DNA of 64,000 nt, from the NCBI RefSeq assembly GCF_016862395.1, contig NZ_BOMW01000028.1:62001-126000 (forward strand). The letters run 5' to 3'. Source of the DNA: Actinoplanes siamensis. Lineage in GTDB: Bacteria; Actinomycetota; Actinomycetes; Mycobacteriales; Micromonosporaceae. Shown piece after piece: positions 54,060 through 62,174 of this stretch. Each line of letters begins with the position of its first letter. Position 1 is the first letter of the stretch. The notes under the pieces are model-generated. The model had not been told where the DNA came from. It searched no databases and was given only the letters and a program-made list of their open reading frames with translations. The position numbers and the translations under genes are program-made.

Positions 54060-54110
54060 GGAGGAGGTGCCTTCCGATCGTGTGGGTCTGATCACCCGAA
54101 GTGGGGTGAC

Positions 54111-54139
54111 CTTGTCACACCGGGTACAGGCGTGACAAG
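54111..54139. promoter_or_regulatory. Perfect inverted repeat CTTGTCAC-N13-GTGACAAG
   Basis: Eight-base perfect arms at 54111-54118 and 54132-54139. It lies between the decayed aminotransferase and the decayed dehydrogenase, about 330 bp upstream of potA. A second, weaker dyad (ATCACCC / GGGGTGAC, 54091-54110) adjoins. Position and symmetry suit a regulator site or the promoter of the importer operon. Confidence 0.5.
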
Positions 54140-54212
54140 GGAATCCGAAGTAATTTCCAAGCATGAAACGGAATCCAAATCCCCGGTGACCAGGGGACAA
54201 CGTAATCCCGTT

Positions 54213-54600
54213 TCAGGAGGAGCAACAACGATCCGCCACGGCGAGCGCCGCATCGATGGGCGCCAAGCCCACGCGGATCTCCTCGGCGCTCGTGGCGCAC
54301 GGCGGCACCACGGGTAAGCGGTTGACATGCGGGAACGGCAGAGCCGTCGCTCCTTGCACGCCGCCGCCTCCGCCATCGGGCCGGCCGCCGCGCCCGCCGC
54401 GTCGAACGGCACCAGCGGGGTCCGGTCCGGGTCCCGGATCAGCTCGATTGCCCGCAACACGCCCGGTCCACCGACTTCGCCACCCACGGGGCTGCTTTTC
54501 GGCGAGCTCGGCGAGACCGCGACCGCGACCGATCACGTCCTCGCCGAGCGCGCGGGATCGCGTCGGAGATCACCACACCGCCCAGCGGCACCTGGCCGGA
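54213..54600 (-). pseudogene. Frameshifted C-terminal remnant of a class III aminotransferase
   Basis: Three different minus-strand frames give successive pieces of one aminotransferase: VPLGGVVISDAI (near 54590-54555), then GLAELAEKQP, then GEVGGPGVLRAIELIRDPDR and TPLVPFDAAGAA (54480-54390), then PFPHVNRLPVVPPCATSAEE to ALAVADR (54330-54220). The segment between SDAI and the next piece lacks about 45 residues, and at least two frameshifts are needed. The N-terminal half and the PLP lysine are missing. I recognise nothing in 54601-54830. Confidence 0.75.
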
Positions 54601-54830
54601 GTCCTCCCGGGCGGGGCGGGGGCGGAAGACGTGGGTGCGGGCACGGCGTTCCGGGCGGGCCCCGGCGCCCGCACGCACGTCGGATCACCGCCGGGCCCGC
54701 AACGAAATGATGGCCACCGTCCGGGAAAACGCCTGCGCCGAGCACACCGTCGCCGAGGACGGCGGGACACCGACCTCCGACGAACCGTTTCCGCTTCTCG
54801 ATCGGCACGGACCGACTGCTCGACTACCGA

Positions 54831-56438
54831 TCAGTCCCTGACCGGGACGAAGCTGGCGAAGACCACGTCAAGCACCTCCCTGCGGTACCTGGACCAGTCC
54901 GACTCCGGGGTCTGGAACCAGAAACCGTAGGCCTGGTGCGCCGACGTGACGACGCCGCGGTTGTTGATGTGCTGGGTGCCGTTCCTGCGGTAGGTGAACT
55001 CCCAGTCGGCCGCCTTCACGAAGTAGTCCACGGACTCGAGCTTGATCTCGCGGTAGTCCGGGAAGTCGCCGCCGCGCAGCCGGGCGTCCCGCTGCGAGCG
55101 CCAGTCGGCGACCGGGTTCGATCGCGGCTGGTCGGTCTGGTCGATGCCCAGGACGTGCCCCTTCCCGTCCCGCCAGTACCGCATCGAGCCTTCCTTCGAC
55201 GTGGTCCAGCCGTCCGGCACGTACACCCGGAATCCGGTCTTGTCCGAGTAGTCGATCCACCCGGCGGGCAGCGGCGGCCGGGCATTCGCGGCGCTGCGGC
55301 TCGGCGAGGCGGACGCCGGCGGCGACGCCGGCGGGGAGGACGAGGCGGCGGCCGACGGCTTCGCGCTGGTCACGGTCGTCGCCGGGGGCACGGCCGGCGG
55401 AGAGGCCACACCGCTGCCGCCCGTGGTCGTCCGCGACGACGGGCGGTTCACCAGGAACACCGCCAGGCCGGCGAGCACCACCACCACCGCGGCGGCCAGG
55501 GCGACCAGCTTGCGCTTCGGGCTCTTCTGCGCCGGTACGGCCGGGGCAGCCGGCGGGATGTCGTCGTCGACCGGGACGCGCGGGGCCGGAATGGCGGCGG
55601 CCGCCCGGGCCACCGGCTCGGCCTCCAGCGTGGCCACGGCCTCCCGCAGCAGGCGCTCCGCCTCCTCCGCCTCGATCCGCTGCTCCGGGTCCTTGCGCAG
55701 CAGCCCCTCGAGGACCGGGGCGAGCGGACCGGCGTGCGCCGGCTGCTCCGGCTCCTCGGTGGCGAGCGCCGCCAGGGTCGCCATCGTCGACGAACGCTGG
55801 AACGGGGAATGGCCCTCGACCGCGGCGAACAGGGTGGCGCCCAGCCCCCACAGGTCGGCCGGCGGGCCGCCGGTGCCGAACCGGGCCCGCTCCGGCGCCA
55901 TGTAGAGCGGCGAGCCGAGCAGCACGTCGGACTTGCTGGTCAGGCTGTCGTCGTCGAGCGCGGCGATGCCGAAGTCGGTGAGCAGCACCCGGCCGTCGTC
56001 GGCGAGCAGCACGTTCGCCGGCTTCACGTCGCGGTGGTGCACGCCGGCCCGGTGCGCGGCCTGCAACGCGGCGAGCAGATCCAGGCCGATCCGGGCCACC
56101 CGGTACGCGTCGAGCGGGCCGTCCTCGGCGGTGACCTGGCGCAGGGAGCGGCTCGGCACGTACTCCATGACGATCCAGGTGTGGTCGTCGAGCGACAGGA
56201 CGTCGTACACCTGAACGACGTTGGGGTGGCTCAGGCGGGCCGCGGCCCGCGCCTCCCGCAGGGTCCGCCGCACGGCCGCGTCGCCCTGGGCGATCTCCTC
56301 CGGGAGATCTATCTGTTTGACAGCGACCTCGCGTTGCAGGGTCTCGTCGTGCGCCCGCCAGACCTGGCCCATGCCGCCACGGCCGAGTTCCTCACCCAGG
56401 CGATAGCGACCGGCGAGCAGGGGCGGCGCGTCAGGCAT
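54831..56438 (-). CDS. Membrane-anchored Ser/Thr protein kinase
   Basis: A 535-residue Hanks-type kinase. The catalytic domain (about 8-265) has the glycine loop GEELGRGGMGQVWRA, Lys in VAVKQIDL, catalytic HHRDVKPANVLL, DFG in LLTDFGIAAL and LGSPLYMAPERARFG. A single membrane helix is at about 308-330. A Ser/Ala/Pro-rich extracellular linker leads to a C-terminal domain (from about 390; WIDYSDKTGFRVYVPDGW) shared with other actinobacterial kinases, possibly a sensor. ATG at 56438 is used; 56513 is an alternative. Confidence 0.92.
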   Translation of the reverse strand: MPDAPPLLAGRYRLGEELGRGGMGQVWRAHDETLQREVAVKQIDLPEEIAQGDAAVRRTLREARAAARLSHPNVVQVYDVLSLDDHTWIVMEYVPSRSLRQVTAEDGPLDAYRVARIGLDLLAALQAAHRAGVHHRDVKPANVLLADDGRVLLTDFGIAALDDDSLTSKSDVLLGSPLYMAPERARFGTGGPPADLWGLGATLFAAVEGHSPFQRSSTMATLAALATEEPEQPAHAGPLAPVLEGLLRKDPEQRIEAEEAERLLREAVATLEAEPVARAAAAIPAPRVPVDDDIPPAAPAVPAQKSPKRKLVALAAAVVVVLAGLAVFLVNRPSSRTTTGGSGVASPPAVPPATTVTSAKPSAAASSSPPASPPASASPSRSAANARPPLPAGWIDYSDKTGFRVYVPDGWTTSKEGSMRYWRDGKGHVLGIDQTDQPRSNPVADWRSQRDARLRGGDFPDYREIKLESVDYFVKAADWEFTYRRNGTQHINNRGVVTSAHQAYGFWFQTPESDWSRYRREVLDVVFASFVPVRD

Positions 56439-56588
56439 GTCGTTCGATATACCCGCCCCGGCGCTCCCCGCAACGTCGGCCGCGGAACGTGCCGGATCTG
56501 CCGGGGAGTTCATCGCGCGCCTGCCGTCCTGCGCCGGGCGGAGGTCGGCGCCGGACCATCCTCGCACGCCCTGCGTAACCTGCCCGGC

Positions 56589-57356
56589 ATGGATCACGAG
56601 ACCGCAGTCGCGGCGTCGCTGGCCGCCGCCGACGTCATCCGGGGGCGGTACGGCACCGCCCTCGACCGGGTGGACAAGGGCGGCGGCGACTTCGCGACGG
56701 CCGCGGATCTCGCCGCTGAGCAGGCCATCCGGGACGTGCTCCGGGCGGCCTGCCCGGATGACGCGATCACCGGGGAGGAGCACGGGGCCACCGGGCCGGC
56801 GCAGGCCCGGCGGCGGTGGCTGGTCGACCCGCTGTGCGGGACGCTGAACTACGCGGTGCGCACGCCGCTGGTCGCGGTGAACGTGGCGCTGCGTGACGGG
56901 GAGCGGGTGCGGGCGGCCGCGGTGGCCGACCCGTTCAGCGGGGAGACGTACTGGACCGACGGGTCTGTCGCGCGGGTGCGCCGGCCGGACGGCAGCACCG
57001 CTCCGCTGGCGCCGTCCGGCGCGTCCGGGCTGGTGGACATCAACCTGGACCCGCCGTTCGAGGTGGAGCCCGCCCTGGTGATCGCGGCGCCCGGGTTCCG
57101 TGACCGGTTCCGGCCGCGGGTGCTGTCGACGACGCTGGCGCTGGTGTGGGTGGCCGACGGGCGGCGGGCTGCCTATCTGACGTACGGGGACGTGCGGGGC
57201 AGCGTGCACTTCGCCGCCGGGATCGCCGTGTGCGAGGCGGCCGGCTGCGTGGTCAGCGGGGTGGACGGGGAGCCGTGGGAGTCGGGCTCCGGATTGCTCG
57301 TGGCGGCGGACTCGTCGGTGCATGCGGCGCTGCTCGGCCTGGTCCGTTCCGCCTGA
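56589..57356 (+). CDS. Inositol monophosphatase-family protein with altered metal ligands
   Basis: A 255-residue member of the magnesium-dependent inositol-phosphatase superfamily. GGGDFATAADLAAEQAIRDV (about 31), TGEEHG (about 61) and VDPLCGTLNY (about 79-88) are in order. The usual DPLDGT motif has Cys83 in place of the second Asp, and the C-terminal WDxAAG is VHFAAG. Two metal ligands are thus changed, and activity on inositol phosphate is doubtful. It is divergent from the kinase gene. I recall DPLCGT in other actinobacterial homologues, so this may be a real subfamily. Confidence 0.83.
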   Translation: MDHETAVAASLAAADVIRGRYGTALDRVDKGGGDFATAADLAAEQAIRDVLRAACPDDAITGEEHGATGPAQARRRWLVDPLCGTLNYAVRTPLVAVNVALRDGERVRAAAVADPFSGETYWTDGSVARVRRPDGSTAPLAPSGASGLVDINLDPPFEVEPALVIAAPGFRDRFRPRVLSTTLALVWVADGRRAAYLTYGDVRGSVHFAAGIAVCEAAGCVVSGVDGEPWESGSGLLVAADSSVHAALLGLVRSA

Positions 57357-57490
57357 CCCGGGTGGGATGCGGCCGGGTACCCGTTCCGGTCGGGCGCCCG
57401 GCCGCTCGTCCGCGCGGTTCTTCGCCGGTGTCCGCGCGCTTCCCGCCGCCGGGCGGTCGACTCCGCTTCGCCGGCGGTCGCGCGCTGTCG

Positions 57491-58768
57491 TCAGCGGGAG
57501 CGGCGGATCAGGGCGACGCCGGCGGCGGCCGTGGCGAGGGCGGCTCCGAGGAGCGCGTACTCCCGGGGGTTGGCGGCGACCCGGCGCCGCGCCGAACCGA
57601 TCGCCGTGGTGGCGCGTTCCGCGGCGTCCGCCGCGGAGGAGGCCATCCTGGTGCCGGTCTGCGCGGTGGCCTCGGCGATGTGGCCAGGGGTGTGCGTCGT
57701 GCCTGCTCCCGCCGCCGGCTCGGTCTCCTTGTCCTGGGTGGCCTTGTCCTTGACCTCAGCCGCCTTGTCCTTGATCTGGGCGGCCTTGTCCGCGGCGGTC
57801 TCCTTGAGGTGCGTGGCCTTGTCCGCGGCGGCCTCCTTGAGATGCGTGGCCTTGTCCGCGGCGGCCTCCTTCAGCAGGGCGGCCTTGTCCGCGGCCGAGT
57901 TCTTCACGCGGGACGGGATGTCCACCTTGGCGACCAGGGCCTCCACGGTGTCGCCCATCTCGGCGCGGGTCTGCTCGATCTCCGCTCGCAACTCCTCGCT
58001 CCCGCGAGGGGGCGTGTCGTTCTTGTCGTCGTCCTTGCGCTCCGACTGAACAGCCATGGATCCGTTTCCCTTCGACATCTCGGACTTCATCGGCTGAGCC
58101 GTCGCGGGCTCCGGAGTGGCTTCGGCGCTCCCGGCGCCCGGCGCGTCCCGCAGCGGGCCGCCCTTCCCACCGGGAGCCGACGAGGCGCCCGCCAGGGGAT
58201 CGGACGCCGCCGCCGGCGGCACGGCCGGTGTGCTGGGCGTGACCTCCGCCGCGGCGTGCTCCGGCGGCCCGGGCTCGCTGCCCGTGGTCGGCGGCGTCGC
58301 TGCTCCTGGCGTCGCGGCGTGCTTCGGGGGCGCCGGCTTGGGGGTGGCCGGCCTCGCGCCGGCAGTGGCAGGCGTCCGAGGCGGGCCGGGCTTCGGCGGG
58401 GTGGGTCTGGGGGCCTGTGACGGACCGGGGGCGGCCTTCCCCGGCGAGCCGGCGGGGTGCTTCGCCGCCTTGGCGCCGCCCGGCGCTGTGTCGCGGGCGC
58501 CGGCCGGGGCTTTGCCCGCCGGGTCGGAGCCCGTCCCGGTCGCGGCTTTGCCGGCCTTCGGCTCCGGGACGCCGGACGCGGGGGCGGAGCCCGCTCCCGG
58601 CGCCGAGCCGGTGGCTTGCGGTGTGCCGGGGCGCTTCGGCGGCGGGGCGGGGGCCGGCGCCTTGCCCGCGGTGCCCGGACCGGGCACCGGCCGGCCGGCC
58701 CGGGCGCCGTGGTCGCGCGGACTCCGCCCGGTGGCCGGCCGGTCGCCGCTGGTGGCGTCGTCGCTCAT
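57491..58768 (-). CDS. DUF3618 protein with long Pro/Ala-rich N-terminus and AADK repeats
   Basis: A 425-residue protein. Residues 1-240 are a Pro/Ala/Gly-rich low-complexity region. Then comes the DUF3618 motif SEELRAEIEQTRAEMGDTVE (about 263-282), four to five repeats of an 11-12 residue AADKATHLKE unit forming an amphipathic helix, and a C-terminal helix (YALLGAALATAAAGVALIRR) likely in the membrane. ATG at 58768 has GGAGG upstream and overlaps the holin-like gene by 4 bp. An internal ATG at MAVQSERKD would give the usual short form. Function unknown; probably envelope stress. Confidence 0.82.
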   Translation of the reverse strand: MSDDATSGDRPATGRSPRDHGARAGRPVPGPGTAGKAPAPAPPPKRPGTPQATGSAPGAGSAPASGVPEPKAGKAATGTGSDPAGKAPAGARDTAPGGAKAAKHPAGSPGKAAPGPSQAPRPTPPKPGPPRTPATAGARPATPKPAPPKHAATPGAATPPTTGSEPGPPEHAAAEVTPSTPAVPPAAASDPLAGASSAPGGKGGPLRDAPGAGSAEATPEPATAQPMKSEMSKGNGSMAVQSERKDDDKNDTPPRGSEELRAEIEQTRAEMGDTVEALVAKVDIPSRVKNSAADKAALLKEAAADKATHLKEAAADKATHLKETAADKAAQIKDKAAEVKDKATQDKETEPAAGAGTTHTPGHIAEATAQTGTRMASSAADAAERATTAIGSARRRVAANPREYALLGAALATAAAGVALIRRSR

Positions 58769-59184
58769 GGATTCCTCCCCGAGCGGGCCGCCGACATGAA
58801 CGTGTCCACGTCCTGCCGGCCGCTGGCCATGGCCTCCTGCGGCGCCGGCGGAACGGCCTGCTTCACCTGCCCGCGTCCGATCAGCGCGGCCACGCCGGCG
58901 ACGGCGAACACCACTGCCGTCACGATCAGCGTGGCCGCCCACACCGGCAGGACCAGCGCCAGCGCCGCCCCGGCGGTGACGAGGAGCGCGCCCAGGCCGT
59001 ACATCGCCAGCAGGCCGGAAGCACCCAGCAGCCCGGCGCCCTTCCCGGCCTTCTTGCCCTTCTCCATCATCTCCATCCGGGCGAGCGTCAGCTCGTCCCG
59101 GACCAGTGTCGTGACCTGCTCACTGAGCCGGCTGACCAGTTCCGCGGTAGACGTCTGCTCGCTTCGTGCGTCGGTGTGCGCCAT
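58765..59184 (-). CDS. Phage-holin-superfamily (DUF1469-type) membrane protein
   Basis: A 139-residue protein: an amphipathic N-terminal part (ELVSRLSEQVTTLVRDELTL), two membrane helices (about 52-72 and 79-100) and a charged tail. This is the common actinobacterial phage-holin-family protein that is paired with a DUF3618 protein; it is not evidence of a prophage. ATG at 59184 has GGAGGGG upstream. It is the first gene of the two-gene unit. Confidence 0.88.
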   Translation of the reverse strand: MAHTDARSEQTSTAELVSRLSEQVTTLVRDELTLARMEMMEKGKKAGKGAGLLGASGLLAMYGLGALLVTAGAALALVLPVWAATLIVTAVVFAVAGVAALIGRGQVKQAVPPAPQEAMASGRQDVDTFMSAARSGRNP

Positions 59185-59539
59185 CGTCCCCTCCGTCCTG
59201 TACAGCTTTCCGGGTTTCGACGTACCCGCCCTAATCCGCCCTAACCACCCGACCTCAGCGATGCGCGAGGGCCCGGCCGCCCGTGCCCAGCCCCTCGATG
59301 CGCGTCCGGACGCCTTCGCGGTGCGCCCCGGCCAGGTTCGGTCCGCCACCGGCAGGCCGGGTCGCTGCGGCGCGGGGCTGCCGCCCGACCCGGTCGAGGC
59401 GTCCAAGGCATCCGGGTAAGCCTCGGCGGTGAGCGTCGAGCGCGCGGGCGGCACGAGGCAGCCCGGGGCGCCTGACCGCTTCTGATCCACAGAACCGGAA
59501 GACCGGAAAGAAGGGTGCACCGGTTGGCAGGATGAGCGC
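59185..59539. other. 355-bp divergent intergenic region without gene
   Basis: Between the holin-like gene and the Hpt gene. No frame on either strand shows recognisable protein, and I see no clear operator or hairpin. It should hold the promoters of both divergent units. Confidence 0.5.
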
Positions 59540-59926
59540 ATGGAGGACGAGCGGCTGGCCGCGGTCCGGGCGCGGATCGCGGTGATCATCGAACCGGATC
59601 CGACTCCGGACGAGCTGGCGCTGGTCCTGCGGATGCTGCGGGGATTCGTGGCGCGCACCCCGGGAGCGGTGGACCAGATGCTGGACGGGTTCCCGGGCAA
59701 GGACCTCGGCGTGCTCCGGGACCAGGCGCACGCGCTCAAGGGGTCGGCGGCCAACATCGGCGCCACCGGCCTGGCCGGGCTCTGCTCCGCGCTGGAGGAC
59801 CAGGCGCGGGCCGGCGCGATCGCCGACCCGGCGGGCACGGCCGGACGGATCCGGGCCGAGGCCGCCGGAGCGGTCGAGGCGGTGTCGACACTGGCCGAGG
59901 AGTTCGCTGGGCAACGCCTCCCCTGA
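59540..59926 (+). CDS. Hpt-domain histidine phosphotransfer protein
   Basis: A 128-residue helical protein that is a single Hpt domain. The phosphorylatable His is in DQAHALKGSAANIGATGLAG (about residue 72). It has no kinase of its own and should shuttle phosphate between a receiver and another kinase or receiver, such as the hybrid kinase at 62175 or the single receiver at 46296 (inference). ATG at 59540 has AGGATGAG upstream. Confidence 0.92.
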   Translation: MEDERLAAVRARIAVIIEPDPTPDELALVLRMLRGFVARTPGAVDQMLDGFPGKDLGVLRDQAHALKGSAANIGATGLAGLCSALEDQARAGAIADPAGTAGRIRAEAAGAVEAVSTLAEEFAGQRLP

Positions 59927-60081
59927 GCGGACAGCGGTGACCGGCGCAGGCGCATGTCGCCGCACTCCACGTAATGGGAAACGCCCCATCGGTCACTGGA
60001 CAATCAGGATCACGGAAGTTCTCATCCGTGTGACCAGGTGGTCGATCCTTCCCTCACGTGAACCACCCGCAGGAGGAACGG

Positions 60082-61278
60082 ATGCAGATGAGCGCAGTCG
60101 GTGACCAGGCCCGCGTTTCCGCGGTGCAGAGCTACCAGCTGCTCGACGCGCCCCGTCCCGTCGTCCTGGACGAGCTGGCCCGCCTGGCCAGCTCGGTGTT
60201 CGAGACGCCGATGTCCGCGGTGACGCTGATCGGAGCCGACCGGCAGTGGTTCGTCGGCAGCACCGGGATTTCGAGCCGGGGCGGGCCGCTGGAGACCTCG
60301 TTCTGCAGCCTGGTGGTGGACCGCCGGGTCCCGTTGATCGTCCGTGACACGCTGGCCCACCCGTTCTACTCGACCTGGGAGCACGTGGTCGGCGCGCCGA
60401 ACATCCGGTTCTACGCCGGCGTCCCGCTGGCCGACGAGGACGGCTTCGTGCTGGGCACCGTGTGCGTGCTCGACCACCGCCCCCGCGACGTCGGCGACCG
60501 GCAGCTGGACATGCTGCGCGCGATGGCCGGGCAGGCCGCCGGGCACCTCTCGGCGATCCGGAACCGGATGTTGCTGGCCGAGGTGGGCGACGAGTTGTCC
60601 CGGGCGATCAGCCGCGAGGAGGACTTCGTCGCCACCGTGTCGCACGAGCTGCGCACGCCGGTCACCACCATCCAGGGCTACCTGGAGCTGCTGGTCGACA
60701 ACGAGGAGCTGGCGCCGTACCGCAGGATGATCGAACCGATCCAGCGCAACGGCGAGCGCCTGGTCCGGATGGTCGATCACCTGCTCGCCGGCACCCGCCC
60801 GGCGGTCGCCCCGCTGCCGCTGCTGCGCGCGCAGACCGACCTGGTCGACGTCGCCGAGACGGCGACCGCCGCGTGCCGCGCCCAGGCCGAGCAGCGCGGG
60901 GTGGCGTTACGGCTGGAGATCCCGCAGGGCGCCGGGCCGTTCCCGGTACCCGGCGACTTCACCCGGCTCAGCCAGGCCGCGGAGCAGCTGATCCGCAACG
61001 CGGTGCTGTTCAGCCCGGGCGGCTCGGCGGTCCGGATCCGGGTCGGCGAGACAGGCATCGACGTGGTCGACCACGGCGCCGGCATCCCGGCCGACGAGCT
61101 GCCGCACGTGATCGAGCGCTTCTACCGCGGCCGGTTCGCCCGGGAACAGGCGGTGCCCGGGGTCGGCCTGGGACTCAGCATCGCCCAGCGGATCATGAAG
61201 GCGCACGACGGCGAGCTCGCCGTCTTCTCCGAGGGAAGCGGGAAGGGCACCACCGTGCGGATGACAGTGACCCCCTGA
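60082..61278 (+). CDS. GAF-domain sensor histidine kinase
   Basis: A 398-residue soluble kinase. A GAF domain (about 20-155; ETSFCSLVVDRR, FYAGVPLADEDGFVLGTVCV) is followed by HisKA with the phosphoacceptor in DFVATVSHELRTPVTTIQGY (about 190) and HATPase_c with NAVLFSPGGSAV, VVDHGAGIPADE and GVGLGLSIAQRI. ATG at 60082 follows AGGAGG by 5 bases; the GTG at 60058 is less likely. It has no membrane helix and no adjacent dedicated regulator. Confidence 0.92.
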   Translation: MQMSAVGDQARVSAVQSYQLLDAPRPVVLDELARLASSVFETPMSAVTLIGADRQWFVGSTGISSRGGPLETSFCSLVVDRRVPLIVRDTLAHPFYSTWEHVVGAPNIRFYAGVPLADEDGFVLGTVCVLDHRPRDVGDRQLDMLRAMAGQAAGHLSAIRNRMLLAEVGDELSRAISREEDFVATVSHELRTPVTTIQGYLELLVDNEELAPYRRMIEPIQRNGERLVRMVDHLLAGTRPAVAPLPLLRAQTDLVDVAETATAACRAQAEQRGVALRLEIPQGAGPFPVPGDFTRLSQAAEQLIRNAVLFSPGGSAVRIRVGETGIDVVDHGAGIPADELPHVIERFYRGRFAREQAVPGVGLGLSIAQRIMKAHDGELAVFSEGSGKGTTVRMTVTP

Positions 61279-61321
61279 CCTCGTGCCGCGGGCGGGGGCG
61301 GCGGCCGATCGGCGCGCGGCC

Positions 61322-61627
61322 TCAGGCCGCGGTGAGCAGCGCGAGAACGCCGGTGGCGGCCATCGACCGGCGCACTATCCCGCGGGCGCCCACCACCTGG
61401 AACGCCACGTCCCGCGAGGCCGCGCCGGCCCGGGCGGCGAGCAGCGCGTCGATGCCTGCCGAGTCGCAGAACGTCAGGCCGGCCACGTCCAGCACCAGCC
61501 GGCGCACGTCCTCCCCGGCCAGGGCGGCGGACACGTACGTGTCGACCAGGTCCGTGGTGGCCAGATCCAGCTCGCCGTGGAAGGCCAGCCGGACCACGCC
61601 GGGCCCGTCGTACCGGAGGATCCTCAC
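61322..61627 (-). CDS. STAS-domain anti-anti-sigma factor
   Basis: A 101-residue SpoIIAA/RsbV-like protein. The phosphorylatable Ser is in VAGLTFCDSAGIDALL (about 52-67). In known systems the unphosphorylated form binds the anti-sigma kinase and releases a sigma factor. The GTG at 61627 overlaps the stop of the kinase gene (GTGA), so the two are partners. Confidence 0.9.
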   Translation of the reverse strand: MRILRYDGPGVVRLAFHGELDLATTDLVDTYVSAALAGEDVRRLVLDVAGLTFCDSAGIDALLAARAGAASRDVAFQVVGARGIVRRSMAATGVLALLTAA

Positions 61628-62049
61628 GCGGCACCTCCGCGAGCCGAACCGGACTCCGCCGCCACGCCACCGGGGCACGGCTGCAGCGTCACCCGCACCT
61701 GCTTGCCACCCTCGTGGTTGTGCACCGTCCAGTCCACGGCGAGCGCCTCGATCAGCGCGAGGCCCCGGCCGCCCACGTCGTCCGGGTCGCGCCGCCGGGG
61801 CACCACCGAGGAGCCGTCGGCCACCGAGACCACCACCCGCGCGCCGTGCGCCTCGACGCGCAGCGCCACGCAGCCACCGCCGTGCCGCACCGCGTTGGTG
61901 ACCAGCTCGCTGACCACCACGGCGGCCGCGTCCAGCCAGTCCGGGTCACGGAAGCCCCAACCCCCGAGCACGGCCACCACCGCACGGCGGGCAGCGCCCG
62001 GCGCGCCGTGATGGAGGGGAACGTCGAGGTGGGCGGTCAGAGCGCTCAT
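61624..62049 (-). CDS. RsbW-like anti-sigma ATPase/kinase
   Basis: A 141-residue HATPase_c_2 protein. The N box is VVSELVTNAVRHGGG (about 47-61), followed by VSVADGSSVVP and the G box DDVGGRGLALIEALAVDW. It should phosphorylate the STAS partner and bind a sigma factor; no sigma gene is adjacent. ATG at 62049 follows TGAGG. Confidence 0.9.
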   Translation of the reverse strand: MSALTAHLDVPLHHGAPGAARRAVVAVLGGWGFRDPDWLDAAAVVVSELVTNAVRHGGGCVALRVEAHGARVVVSVADGSSVVPRRRDPDDVGGRGLALIEALAVDWTVHNHEGGKQVRVTLQPCPGGVAAESGSARGGAA

Positions 62050-62174
62050 GCACAAACCTCAGGAGTCGCCGATATGCGGCGGCACAGTACCCCGGTCACG
62101 CCGGTGGTGAAACATGAGCGGACCGATAGTGTTCTTTTACCTTTTAGAGAATTTTGTCGCTCTAGAGTACGGCC

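Noticed and set aside
54635-54841. Short plus-strand frame (68 codons) upstream of the kinase stop
   Set aside because: No motif, no ribosome site and overlap with the pseudogene region; composition is non-coding.
54936-56588. Plus-strand open frame continuing upstream of the inositol-phosphatase homologue
   Set aside because: It is antisense to the Ser/Thr kinase; the phosphatase-family sequence begins only at the ATG at 56589.
58765-59184. Holin-family gene as sign of a prophage
   Set aside because: No integrase, capsid, tail or attachment site is nearby; the pairing with DUF3618 is a normal chromosomal arrangement.
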